From NCBI GenBank assembly GCA_964406135.1, contig CAYOQO010000005.1, positions 1 through 64,000 on the forward strand: a stretch of DNA of 64,000 bases, written 5' to 3'. A program made the position numbers and the translations under genes. This stretch comes from JACPFN01 sp964406135. Its GTDB lineage: Bacteria > Babelota > Babeliae > Babelales > Chromulinivoraceae. The notes under the pieces are model-generated. The model ran no database searches. It saw only the letters and a list, made by a program, of their open reading frames with translations, and had not been told where the DNA came from. Positions 52,278 to 60,680 of this stretch are shown here, in pieces (the first letter of the stretch is position 1; the number at the start of each line of letters is the position of its first letter).

Positions 52278-53279
52278 TTAGTAGTCTAATTTTATAGCTT
52301 GACGTACTTGTTGCATAGTTTGAGCTGCTACACTTTGAGTATTTTTTGTTCCTTCAAGCACAATTTTTAAAATTTCTCCTGGGTCCTTTGCAAGCTCCAG
52401 ACGTCGATTTCGAATAGGCTCAAGCATTTGATTGAGTACTTCAAACAGGTAATTTTTCAAAACCACATCACCCAAGCCACCTTTTTGATAATGAGCTTTA
52501 AGTTCTGCAACTTTTGCAATATCTTTATCAAATGCATCAAGGTAGGTAAAAACTACATTGCCTTCAATTTTTCCGGGGTTATTCACATGTGTATGGCCAG
52601 GGTCAGTATACATGCTCATAACCCGTTTTTTAAGCGTATCTGCATCATCTGCTAAAAATATGGCATTGTTCAAACTTTTGCTCATTTTTGCTTGACCATC
52701 AAGGCCGACTAAACGAGAAACTTTTGGCACCATTGCCTTGGCTTCTGGAAAAACTTCAGTTTGATAAATTCGATTAAATGATCGAATAATTTCGTTTGTT
52801 TGCTCAATGACGGGCAATTGATCTTCACCAACTGGAATAATGGTTCCTTTTACCACCGTAATATCTGCAGCTTGACTCACAGGGTACATTAAAAATCCTG
52901 CCGGAACTGACTCCCCAAAACCTTTTTGAGCAATTTCTGTTTTGACGGTTGGATTTCGAAGTAAACGATTCACCGTTACTAAATTTAAATACAAAACCGT
53001 AAGTTCTGCAATTTCTGGAATCATGGATTGAATAAAAATGGTTGTTTTTTTGGGATCAATTCCAACTGCCAAATAATCAAGTGCAACTTGAAGCACATTT
53101 TCACGAACTTTTGCAGGATTTTCTGCATTGTCTGTTAATGCTTGAATATCTGCAATCATGACAAACTGTTGGTAAATATTTTGAAGTTCAACTCGATTTA
53201 AAAGTGATCCTACATAATGTCCCAAATGAAGTTGACCGGTTGGTCGATCACCGGTCAGGACAATCTCTTGCTTTTTCAT
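52278..53279 (-). CDS. trpS: Tryptophanyl-tRNA synthetase
   Basis: 333 residues from ATG 53279 (AAGGAA about 6 bases upstream), standard class Ic. The HIGH-like motif is GQLHLGHYVG near residue 16 and KMSKS lies in LDGQAKMSKSLNNAIFL. VGEDQLPVIEQTNEIIRSFN binds the substrate. It charges tRNA-Trp, using ATP. It is alone on this strand, divergent from cdaA, and is followed by exported-protein genes. Confidence 0.96.
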   Translation of the reverse strand: MKKQEIVLTGDRPTGQLHLGHYVGSLLNRVELQNIYQQFVMIADIQALTDNAENPAKVRENVLQVALDYLAVGIDPKKTTIFIQSMIPEIAELTVLYLNLVTVNRLLRNPTVKTEIAQKGFGESVPAGFLMYPVSQAADITVVKGTIIPVGEDQLPVIEQTNEIIRSFNRIYQTEVFPEAKAMVPKVSRLVGLDGQAKMSKSLNNAIFLADDADTLKKRVMSMYTDPGHTHVNNPGKIEGNVVFTYLDAFDKDIAKVAELKAHYQKGGLGDVVLKNYLFEVLNQMLEPIRNRRLELAKDPGEILKIVLEGTKNTQSVAAQTMQQVRQAIKLDY

Positions 53280-53353
53280 AAATTTCCTTACTAAATTCAA
53301 ATGAGTAAAAATGAGAGGTTAAAATAGATTACAACGAAAAAAAGGAAAAATAC

Positions 53354-54226
53354 ATGTTCTCAAAACTACCTTTTTCATCACTCCAAGAATTTGGAGCAGA
53401 TCAACTTGGTCTGTACAGTGTTCAAAATTATATCGAAGTTATAGTGCTCAGTTTTGTACTTTACAAAATATTGCACTGGTTAGAACAAGATCACACGAAA
53501 CATTTATTGTTGTATGTTTATGCCTATGCAGCATTGATGATCGCAAGTTATGCCACATCATGCACCACGCTTTTTTGGATTATGTTTGTGAGTATTCCTC
53601 TTGCAACAATTACCGCAATTATTCTTCATCAAAAACAACTGCAGAAAAATTTCATTTTTGCATCAAGCAAAAATTTAACACCGTACACCATGCCTGCAAA
53701 AAATTGGTTAGGACTTTTTGTTCGATCTTGTTTACTCACGGCATATCAAAAAAAACAATTATTTTGCATTATCGAACGAACACAACATTTAGCTCCAGTT
53801 TTGCACAGCCCTGTTCATTTACATCTTGCGATTCAACAAAATGTGATTGATCTGATTCTTTCAAGCAATGCTTTACAAAATTCATCCCTTATTTGGCTTT
53901 CAGAATCTGGAATTTTGCTTACCGTGAATGCAACCTGGAAAGAAACTATTACCAATCAAATTTTATCTGCACATCAAAAAACAAATTATGCAGAAATTGC
54001 ACTTTTAACCAACAAAACTGATGCTTTAGTTTGGTCAATTGATCCAACAACTAAAATGGCAATGCTTTGGTATCAAAACAGTTTTATGCAACAACTCACC
54101 ATTGATCAACTTATGAAAAGCTGCCAACAAATTTTAAATCAAAAAACTGAAATTCAACCTTTATCACAAGAAGGAACAATTCATGCAACAGAAAACGAAA
54201 ACAATTCCAATAATTCTGCATCCTAA
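53354..54226 (+). CDS. CdaA-like diadenylate cyclase homologue lacking both catalytic motifs
   Basis: 290 residues. The N-terminal part (YIEVIVLSFVLYKILHWLE, then LFWIMFVSIPLATITAIILH) matches the three membrane helices and QxELxxxL segment of CdaA, the c-di-AMP synthase. The DAC domain starts near FCIIERTQHL. In the place of DGA is NSS (residues 176-178, NALQNSSLIW), and in the place of RHR is NYA (211-213, KTNYAEIALL), while the following TDALVWSIDPTT keeps the SDALVIVVSEETG pattern. Both motifs are required in known cyclases, so catalysis is unlikely. It overlaps the YbbR-like gene and then glmM, which is the canonical cdaA-cdaR-glmM order. Confidence 0.72.
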   Translation: MFSKLPFSSLQEFGADQLGLYSVQNYIEVIVLSFVLYKILHWLEQDHTKHLLLYVYAYAALMIASYATSCTTLFWIMFVSIPLATITAIILHQKQLQKNFIFASSKNLTPYTMPAKNWLGLFVRSCLLTAYQKKQLFCIIERTQHLAPVLHSPVHLHLAIQQNVIDLILSSNALQNSSLIWLSESGILLTVNATWKETITNQILSAHQKTNYAEIALLTNKTDALVWSIDPTTKMAMLWYQNSFMQQLTIDQLMKSCQQILNQKTEIQPLSQEGTIHATENENNSNNSAS

Positions 54227-54566
54227 TTTTACACGATGCGCAGCAATTTTTTTTGGATACACGATATGGTTTTTTAGTTCAAATTTTTGTTTTGTGCATA
54301 AAAAAATTACAATTCCTATCTGTTTTTATCAGACAACTGATCGTATAATTCAAGCACCTGAGCTTGTCACGATTCAAATTTATGGTCCTCGGCATCAGCT
54401 CCATCATTTAAATAGTTCAGAATTAGCTATGCATGTTGATGTAAGTAACTTTAAAGATGGAAATCATGAAATATTGCTCAGTTCTGCAAATCTTTTTTTA
54501 CCTGAGACCTTAAAACTGGTAGAATTAATACCGGCAGCTATTTCGTGCAACATTTCAACACCATGA
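54183..54566 (+). CDS. YbbR/CdaR-like protein, short form
   Basis: 127 residues, starting inside the cdaA-like gene (44-base overlap) with AAGGA 6-10 bases before the ATG. One N-terminal membrane helix (CAAIFFGYTIWFFSSNFCFV) and one YbbR-type beta domain (ITIPICFYQTTDRIIQAPEL, VTIQIYGPRHQLHHLNSSEL, MHVDVSNFKDGNHEILLSSA). Typical CdaR has several such domains and regulates CdaA from outside the membrane. Having only one is an abbreviated form. Its place between cdaA and glmM supports the identification, since sequence alone is weak. Confidence 0.65.
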   Translation: MQQKTKTIPIILHPNFTRCAAIFFGYTIWFFSSNFCFVHKKITIPICFYQTTDRIIQAPELVTIQIYGPRHQLHHLNSSELAMHVDVSNFKDGNHEILLSSANLFLPETLKLVELIPAAISCNISTP

Positions 54567-54576
54567 AAAATACACC

Positions 54577-55965
54577 ATGAATCAAACACCTAATATTTTT
54601 GTTAACAGTGGCATTCGCAATAAAATTAATGCTCCAATTTTTCAAGAAAAAAATATTCAAACTTTAGGATATGCAATTGGATATCTTTTATCAGAAGAAT
54701 TTGAATATTCATGTCCAATTTTGATTGCAACAGATACTCGACCTTCAGGAACAAAGATTAAAGAAGCTTTGATCAAAGGACTGTTAGATTTTGGTCATGA
54801 TGTGTTTGATGCAGGAATTTGTCCAACACCATGTGTGGCAAAAGCATTAAAAGATTATCAAGGCGATGATGAACATAATGACCTGGATTCCAGATCAGAT
54901 TCTGGGATGACCGAAGAAGATGAAAACTTTTTTACGCTTGGTATTGTGATAACTGCATCACACAACCCTGCTGAATTTAATGGCATTAAAATTTTGACAC
55001 CATTTGGATATTTAGACATTCAAACTGAACAAGAAATTTCAAATATTTTTCACGATTTTTCACAAAATCCAAAAATTATTGAAGAAAGTTTACCTGACGA
55101 ACCAGGATTTCTCATCGATTTTGATCTGCAAACATGGTATCAAGCAGAAATTTTAGATTCAATTGAAAAAATAAATTCTAAAATTTCTGTGGTTCTTGAT
55201 TGTGCTCATGGAGCAACTGCACAGATTGCACCAAAAATTTTTCAAACTTTAGGTTATCAAGTTACAACAATTAACAATTCACAAGATGGCAATAAAATTA
55301 ATGTTGATTCTGGATGCAGCAACCCTGAAAAACTCATAGCCTACGTACAAAAACATCATGCAGCTTGGGGTATTGCATTTGATGGCGATGGTGATCGACT
55401 CATGATTGTTGATCAACATGGAAAAATATTTGATGGTGATGACATCGTTATAATTTTGTCACAAAATTCAGAATATCAGGATAATTCAATCATTGTTGGC
55501 ACCATCATGAGCAATGTTGGCGTTCAAAAATATTTTGAGCAACAGAACAAAAAATTAATTCGAACACCGGTTGGTGAACGTAATTTAATTGATGCACTTA
55601 TCAAACATCAAACATTTTTGGGTAGTGAAACATGCGGACACATTACCATGATGGATCATGCATTTTGCAGTGATGGAATTTTTGCCTCTTTAATGTTTTT
55701 ACAAACTATTGCGCAAAACCCTGCAGCATTAGATCAAAAATATGATAAATATTTTCAAAAACATGCAACTTTACCAATAGCATGCATCAAAAAAACCAAA
55801 GAAGAAATAAAAAATATTGTTGATGAATTTGAACAAAAACATCAAGCTCGATTTGTAGTGAGAGCTTCAAATACTGAACCTATTTTGCGCATCATGGTTG
55901 AAGATTTCAATGAACAAGCTACAGAAAAAATTTTAAATGAATTAATTGAAAAATTAAAAAACTAA
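54577..55965 (+). CDS. glmM: Phosphoglucosamine mutase GlmM (phosphohexomutase family)
   Basis: 462 residues, standard. The phosphoserine loop TASHNPAEFNG has Ser128; the metal loop FDGDGDR is at 269-274; the sugar loop is LGSETCGH; the C-terminal phosphate loop is RASNTEPILRIMVED. GlmM turns glucosamine-6-P into glucosamine-1-P for peptidoglycan. Family members with phosphomannomutase activity look similar; I chose GlmM from the position after cdaA-cdaR. Residues 103-112 (LDSRSDSGMT) are encoded by a palindromic repeat in a loop just before the active-site strand. Confidence 0.85.
   Translation: MNQTPNIFVNSGIRNKINAPIFQEKNIQTLGYAIGYLLSEEFEYSCPILIATDTRPSGTKIKEALIKGLLDFGHDVFDAGICPTPCVAKALKDYQGDDEHNDLDSRSDSGMTEEDENFFTLGIVITASHNPAEFNGIKILTPFGYLDIQTEQEISNIFHDFSQNPKIIEESLPDEPGFLIDFDLQTWYQAEILDSIEKINSKISVVLDCAHGATAQIAPKIFQTLGYQVTTINNSQDGNKINVDSGCSNPEKLIAYVQKHHAAWGIAFDGDGDRLMIVDQHGKIFDGDDIVIILSQNSEYQDNSIIVGTIMSNVGVQKYFEQQNKKLIRTPVGERNLIDALIKHQTFLGSETCGHITMMDHAFCSDGIFASLMFLQTIAQNPAALDQKYDKYFQKHATLPIACIKKTKEEIKNIVDEFEQKHQARFVVRASNTEPILRIMVEDFNEQATEKILNELIEKLKN
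54883..54911 (+). repeat. YTGGATYC palindromic element inside glmM
   Basis: CTGGATTCCAGA, 6-base loop, TCTGGGATGAC. The 8-bp stem has one G-T pair. It is in frame and encodes residues 103-112. Confidence 0.72.
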
Positions 55966-55974
55966 GGAAAATTT

Positions 55975-56598
55975 ATGGAACTTAAAAATTTATATCACAA
56001 ACCACTCAGTTACATCCAACACTTATTTATAACTGGATTTATTTTTCTTCTCCCAATCACGATTACATTTTCACTATTTAATTTCTTTTTTCATGTCATT
56101 ATCAAATGGCTCAAACCAATTAAAGCTCTTAATGTTCCGATTATTTGCATGATTCCACATCATGAAATTTTACTGTTAATTTTATTCATTTTTATTATCG
56201 GAATTGTGCTAAAAGCTTTTTTTGCAAAGCCCTTAATCCAACTCTTTGAAAATTTTTTAGGAAAAATTCCTTTTGTAAGAACAATTTATCTTGGTACCCA
56301 AAAACTTGTTCACGCTTTTACAGGTCATGACCAATCAAGCTTTAAAAAAGTTGTGGTTATTGAATATCCACGCCAAGGAATTTACAGTATTGGTTTTATG
56401 ACCAAAGATATTCCCCATGAAATTTCACCTAAAAATTTGCTTGGTATTTATGTGCCTCATACACCAAATCCTGCTTCTGGAAATTTTGTGATGGTGCCAA
56501 AAGAAGCCATTTATGAAACAGATTTAACGCGCCATGAAGCCACAGCAATGATCATTTCTGGAGGTATTGTCCAACCAAATCGATATGGACAAAAATAA
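55975..56598 (+). CDS. DUF502 family membrane protein
   Basis: 207 residues. Two membrane helices (LFITGFIFLLPITITFSLFN and ILLLILFIFIIGIVLKAFFA) and a C-terminal soluble part with VEYPRQGIYSIGFMTKD-like IEYPRQGIYSIGF and VMVPKEAIYETDLTRHEATA are typical of DUF502, whose role is unknown. It starts 9 bases after glmM and so probably belongs to that operon. The ribosome site is AAGGA, 6 bases from the ATG. Confidence 0.88.
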   Translation: MELKNLYHKPLSYIQHLFITGFIFLLPITITFSLFNFFFHVIIKWLKPIKALNVPIICMIPHHEILLLILFIFIIGIVLKAFFAKPLIQLFENFLGKIPFVRTIYLGTQKLVHAFTGHDQSSFKKVVVIEYPRQGIYSIGFMTKDIPHEISPKNLLGIYVPHTPNPASGNFVMVPKEAIYETDLTRHEATAMIISGGIVQPNRYGQK

Positions 56599-56661
56599 CC
56601 ATCCAAAGTCTTGATTTTTGCTACTCTAATCAGCTAATCTGAATATTAGAAAACAGGATTA

Positions 56662-57813
56662 ATGATAAAAATAGGGGTTACAAAAATCATGAATTTTAAA
56701 AAAGTAATATTGAGCTTTTCAATTTTAATTATCGGTTGTATAACAAATTTATCTCTGCAATCAGCACAATCATATCAATTTAACAATGGTAAATCTGTTT
56801 TTGGACGTCAAACTTTGCATCAACCAAAAAATTTCAATCAATATCGTCCAACAATGTCAAATTCTTCACCAACCTATACAATGCCAAGTTCTCAATATCC
56901 ATCAGCAACCTATCCAATACCTCAATCTTCTTCCTACCAAAATGTATCAAATGATTCAGCTGTTGACCCAAGAATGATGGTTAATGATTACCAGAATTTT
57001 TCTATCATGCAAGCAATTGATAACAATGATGTAGACGCTATAAGAAATGCTTACGATCAAAACCTGGAAAATTTAGACAATCTTTTTTTAGATAACATTT
57101 CATTGGAATTAATATCGCCAATTCATTACGCAGCAATGAAAGCAAACGATCCTAGAATTTTAAAAATACTACTCGATAATGGCACTGATGTGGATGAAAA
57201 ATCAGAAAATGGAAAAACTCCTTTATTTTATGCTTTAAAATATAATCCAAATCCTGAAATTGCATTCTTTTTACTTAATAATGGAGCTAATCCTAATGCT
57301 CGAGATCATTTTAACCATCATGTTTATTCACAACTGATGAACAATACATCAAACATAAGTAAGTTAGATAAAGCTCGAGTCACAGCAAACATGATTCGTC
57401 ATGGAGTTGATCTTACCAATATATCTTCAGCATATTTTCCAAAAACTGCACATGTTACTCCAACTCAGATTCATAATAAAAATCCAAACACAAAAACCTT
57501 GAATAATGTCGTAACCCCACCTCAAGCATTAACTTCAGATGATATGTGTATCGTTTGCTTAGAGCCAATTGCCGATATTACAGTACCAACATACAAAACA
57601 GAATGTTGTAAACAATTTTTATGTCAAAATTGTGCTCAAAATATACAAAGAACTGCTGAAGCAAAATTTAATAATCCACATCCTTCAGACGTTACGCTTC
57701 AGTCTTTAATCAGTTGCCCAGCATGTCGCACAAATCCATTAAGTTTAAAAAATTTTGATAAGCAAACACGAACTTCTTCATCAAATGCTATTACATTACC
57801 TTACAATTTTTAA
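56662..57813 (+). CDS. Secreted ankyrin-repeat protein with C-terminal RING-type zinc finger
   Basis: 383 residues from ATG 56662; an internal ATG at 56689 is also plausible. The N-terminus has a signal-like hydrophobic segment, LSFSILIIGCITNLSLQSA, then a Gln/Ser/Pro-rich region to about 100. Residues about 115-240 carry two clear ankyrin repeats (PIHYAAMKANDPRILKILLD and TPLFYALKYNPNPEIAFFLL, each ending with NG-A/T). The C-terminal region (about 295-370) has CIVCLEPIADITV, CCKQFLCQNC and, after about 32 residues, CPAC, a RING-type zinc finger with Gln in place of the usual His ligand. The RING type suggests an E3 ubiquitin ligase acting on a eukaryotic host; this is inference. Confidence 0.78.
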   Translation: MIKIGVTKIMNFKKVILSFSILIIGCITNLSLQSAQSYQFNNGKSVFGRQTLHQPKNFNQYRPTMSNSSPTYTMPSSQYPSATYPIPQSSSYQNVSNDSAVDPRMMVNDYQNFSIMQAIDNNDVDAIRNAYDQNLENLDNLFLDNISLELISPIHYAAMKANDPRILKILLDNGTDVDEKSENGKTPLFYALKYNPNPEIAFFLLNNGANPNARDHFNHHVYSQLMNNTSNISKLDKARVTANMIRHGVDLTNISSAYFPKTAHVTPTQIHNKNPNTKTLNNVVTPPQALTSDDMCIVCLEPIADITVPTYKTECCKQFLCQNCAQNIQRTAEAKFNNPHPSDVTLQSLISCPACRTNPLSLKNFDKQTRTSSSNAITLPYNF

Positions 57814-57844
57814 AATTAAACCAAGTTGAAAAAATGATTAATTT

Positions 57845-57873
57845 TTGCCATTACAATAAGACATTGTTATAAT
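57845..57873 (+). promoter_or_regulatory. Sigma-70 promoter of the J-domain gene
   Basis: TTGCCA, 17 bases, TATAAT. Leader of about 34 bases to the ATG at 57914. Confidence 0.75.
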
Positions 57874-57913
57874 AAGTTCATGTTGCATTTCAAACATATG
57901 GGGTCAAAAGATT

Positions 57914-58663
57914 ATGGACATTCAAAAATATTTTTTCAGTTTCATGTTGAGTGTTGGACTCACATCAAACATCTACACTTCTGATGAGGAAATATTGGAT
58001 TTGCCATTAACAGTTGCAACTAATTATGTTGGTGGTGGAGTTGATGACGCTCAAGGATTAAATGAATTTTTAGACAAGTATTTAAAGGGTCGAAATTTAA
58101 ATACTTTTATAGTAGCAAGAGGTTTTACCCTTCCTGAATATGCAGAACATTATCATGCTGATCAAAAAATTTTGGACGTTTTAGAAAAACACGGTGCTCG
58201 TATAAAAAAGAAAATTCATGCACCAAAAAAATTACCTAACCTTGCTCCTGTGCCAAAAAAAATTCCAAATATTACTCCTGCAGCAAGAAAAATTCCAAAT
58301 TCTGCTGAAATTATGGAAAAGCAAAGACGAGCTGCAATGAAAAAAGCTTATGAAGAAGAACAACAACGATATGAAACAGAAATGCAACAAAAAATAAATA
58401 ATGAAGATATCGAACTTCGTCATGCTTTCAAACAACCAACACCTGCTGCACATTTACAAGAATTAGGCATTATTATTCCTGATTTAAAAAACGCAACAAA
58501 CATCCGAAATACCGTAGCAAAAGCTTACAAAAAACGAGCATTACAATTACATCCAGACACGGGTGGCAAAGAAAGTGATTTTAATTATTTCCAAAAAGAA
58601 TGGAAAAATTTGAAAACATGGATGCGTGAAAGATTTGATATCGATTTTGACGAAAGTCATTAA
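57914..58663 (+). CDS. Secreted J-domain protein
   Basis: 249 residues. The first 22 residues form a signal-like segment (YFFSFMLSVGLTSNIYTS). Residues about 85-135 hold Lys/Pro repeats (KKLPNLAPVP, KKIPNITPAA, RKIPNSAEIM), then an Arg/Glu coiled coil. The C-terminal 50 residues form a J-domain: VAKAYKKRALQLHPDTGGKE with the HPD motif and then FNYFQKEWKNLKTWMRERFD. J-domains stimulate Hsp70 ATPases. An exported J-domain could act on a host Hsp70; a periplasmic use is also possible. It has no zinc finger or C-terminal substrate domain, so it is not DnaJ itself. Confidence 0.78.
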   Translation: MDIQKYFFSFMLSVGLTSNIYTSDEEILDLPLTVATNYVGGGVDDAQGLNEFLDKYLKGRNLNTFIVARGFTLPEYAEHYHADQKILDVLEKHGARIKKKIHAPKKLPNLAPVPKKIPNITPAARKIPNSAEIMEKQRRAAMKKAYEEEQQRYETEMQQKINNEDIELRHAFKQPTPAAHLQELGIIIPDLKNATNIRNTVAKAYKKRALQLHPDTGGKESDFNYFQKEWKNLKTWMRERFDIDFDESH

Positions 58664-58690
58664 AAATTTTAATTTTGAAATTACATACAT

Positions 58691-58739
58691 GCTGTTTGAA
58701 GTAAAAGTTAAATTTTATCTCAAGCAGCATTTATTTTTA
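58691..58739. terminator. Possible bidirectional terminator between the J-domain and HolA-like genes
   Basis: GCTGTTTGA and TCAAGCAGC form a 9-bp stem (one G-T) with a 20-base AT loop, followed by a T-rich run. It lies between convergent genes. Confidence 0.55.
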
Positions 58740-59684
58740 TCCTGCAAAATACTTTGCTATAAATCCATCAAGCATAAAACTACTACCACCATTTTTTAAA
58801 GCAACATCAACGGTATACAACTCTTCATGTGCTTGTTTTAATGTTGCAGGCTGATACAAACGCCAATCATGCTTTAAAAATGAAAATGGAAGCCCATAGG
58901 TCATCTGTTTTTGACTCTGATCAACACGCCCTTGAGCACACACATAAAAATATGCTTTAAATAGTTGGTCTGAAAAAAAGACTGTCCAAAATTGGTCTGA
59001 ATAATGATTTTTTACCACATGCCACTCTTGAAAAAATTGATCCGATTTTTTTTCAAAAAACAATTGTGCCAAATAAAACAGTGAGACATCAGAAATTACC
59101 AATTTTTCAAGCCATGCATCAAAAAAAAGATCCATGCTTTTGCCCAAAAAACCGGTATACGTTGCAAGCAAACATAACTGTTCCAAATTAAATGATTTTT
59201 GATTTCGATATAAACGACCAAAAAAGTATGCTGCAATTTCAGGCTTATGCCCTTGATACAAAAAAGAAATTTTGTGTATCATTTCACGGTCAATTTCTTG
59301 AGGTACTTCAATTTTTATATTTTGTTTATTTACAAAATTGCACACGTCATCTTCGCTCAGCCATCCAATAATTTGATGCGGTCCTTGATAGCTTTGTAAA
59401 AATTGCAACCAATCTGCTTTCTTTTTTTTTGAAGAAATTAAAGACAAGTCGCCAAACCAAAATGTGCAAGTTTGACCAAGAAACGTTGTATGCAATTTCA
59501 TTTGAATTTGATTTAAATCTGCATCAAGGTCTAGTTTTTGAAGGGAAGAAGAATTTGGCAATGACAACCACTTTAAAATTTGTGCAAAAGCAAGTGGACT
59601 GTAATTTTTGCTTGAAAACAAAATAACTGATGGTTGTTTTTCTAAAATTTGAAGATGATTGTTACAAAAATCTGTGAGTTGCAT
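58737..59684 (-). CDS. holA: Probable DNA polymerase III delta subunit (HolA-like)
   Basis: 315 residues. The pattern is like HolA: N-terminal alpha/beta part with SVILFSSKNYSPLAFAQIL and FGDLSLISSKKKKADWLQFL, then helical DVSLFYLAQLFFEKKSDQFF and a C-terminal helix pair ELYTVDVALKNGGS with final FIAKYFAG. HolA opens the sliding clamp in the clamp loader. No P-loop or other catalytic site exists, as expected. Similarity is weak and rests on fold pattern. Its ATG abuts the assembly gap at 59687; the same start also occurs in the duplicated copy at 59838, directly after the GNAT stop. Confidence 0.5.
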   Translation of the reverse strand: MQLTDFCNNHLQILEKQPSVILFSSKNYSPLAFAQILKWLSLPNSSSLQKLDLDADLNQIQMKLHTTFLGQTCTFWFGDLSLISSKKKKADWLQFLQSYQGPHQIIGWLSEDDVCNFVNKQNIKIEVPQEIDREMIHKISFLYQGHKPEIAAYFFGRLYRNQKSFNLEQLCLLATYTGFLGKSMDLFFDAWLEKLVISDVSLFYLAQLFFEKKSDQFFQEWHVVKNHYSDQFWTVFFSDQLFKAYFYVCAQGRVDQSQKQMTYGLPFSFLKHDWRLYQPATLKQAHEELYTVDVALKNGGSSFMLDGFIAKYFAG

Positions 59685-59686
59685 TT
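59632..59686. repeat. 55-bp duplicate, left side of the assembly gap
   Basis: Identical to 59787-59841, on the other side of 100 Ns. The identity is best explained by an unmerged contig overlap. Confidence 0.92.
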
Positions 59687-59786
59687 NNNNNNNNNNNNNN
59701 NNNNNNNNNNNNNNNNNNNNNNNNNNNNNNNNNNNNNNNNNNNNNNNNNNNNNNNNNNNNNNNNNNNNNNNNNNNNNNNNNNNNNN
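59687..59786. other. Scaffold gap of exactly 100 N
   Basis: 100 undetermined bases, the usual placeholder for unknown length, between two identical 55-bp sequences. It probably stands for no missing DNA. Confidence 0.95.
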
Positions 59787-59841
59787 GGTTGTTTTTCTAA
59801 AATTTGAAGATGATTGTTACAAAAATCTGTGAGTTGCATTT
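59787..59841. repeat. 55-bp duplicate, right side of the assembly gap
   Basis: Same sequence as 59632-59686. If the two copies are merged, the HolA-like ATG directly follows the TAA of the GNAT gene (TAAATG). Confidence 0.92.
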
Positions 59842-60586
59842 AATATCGACCATAAATTTTATACTGTTCAACTTCTTGAAATCCAAATTTTTTAAAAATG
59901 TTAAAACCCATTTTTGATGCAAGTAGCGCCACATAGTCACAACCTAAATTTTGCGCCACCTGAATCATATGATTGGTCAATACTGTGCATACACCACATT
60001 TTCGAACTTCAGGAATAGTCGACATCCAATGAAATGTTGCAGTATCACCATGAATAATCATCAATCGTCCTGCAATTGGCACATTATTTTGATACACTAA
60101 ATACATTCGATAAGAATTTTCAGGCAACTGAGCATCAAGATACTTTAAAAATTGTTCTAATTGACCATCATGCACAAATAAAAATGATTTACGAATAACC
60201 GAAATCCAATCTTGAGTCATTTCTTGATCTGCAAACGTGCAATATTTTATTTCAAAATTATGTGAAACATCGCAAGCAACAAAATCTGAAATTGGCAACA
60301 TCATGCCATGAAAAATGCCTGCATATTTTAAATCTGTTTTTTCTAAAATTGCCGCAGTTGCTTCATCCTGCACAGGAATTAACCACGTCACAGGTTTTTG
60401 AAATGCTTGTTGAAGATTTACAATTTCAGATTCATCTGGTGCTTGATCATAAAAAATTCGATTCGTGCTTAAAATATTTGCTTGACTATCAATCACACTG
60501 CAATGTTCTGTTTGAAATACAGGATGTAGCCCAATTTCAGGATTGCAATACATAATTAATTTGAAAAAATAGAACCAATTTATCAT
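59840..60586 (-). CDS. GNAT family N-acetyltransferase
   Basis: 248 residues from ATG 60586 (AGGA 7 bases upstream); a start at 60607 is less supported. The C-terminal half is a GNAT domain: FHWMSTIPEVRKCGVCTVLT holds motif A (the usual RxxGxG/A is RKCGVC), then MIQVAQNLGCDYVALLASKM and FNIFKKFGFQEVEQYKIYGR for motif B. The N-terminal half has a second, weaker GNAT-like repeat or a substrate domain. It transfers an acetyl group from acetyl-CoA; the substrate is unknown. It is directly followed by the HolA-like gene. Confidence 0.82.
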   Translation of the reverse strand: MINWFYFFKLIMYCNPEIGLHPVFQTEHCSVIDSQANILSTNRIFYDQAPDESEIVNLQQAFQKPVTWLIPVQDEATAAILEKTDLKYAGIFHGMMLPISDFVACDVSHNFEIKYCTFADQEMTQDWISVIRKSFLFVHDGQLEQFLKYLDAQLPENSYRMYLVYQNNVPIAGRLMIIHGDTATFHWMSTIPEVRKCGVCTVLTNHMIQVAQNLGCDYVALLASKMGFNIFKKFGFQEVEQYKIYGRY

Positions 60587-60680
60587 ACAAAATCCTACAT
60601 CATACAAATATTTTTTGATCTACATAATTTTATTTAAATATTATACTTCATTCATCAAATTCTATACATACTTTTTGCAC

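Noticed and set aside
59642..59839. A frame that runs through the N gap
   Set aside because: Made only by the placeholder Ns and the duplicated 55 bases; not a gene.
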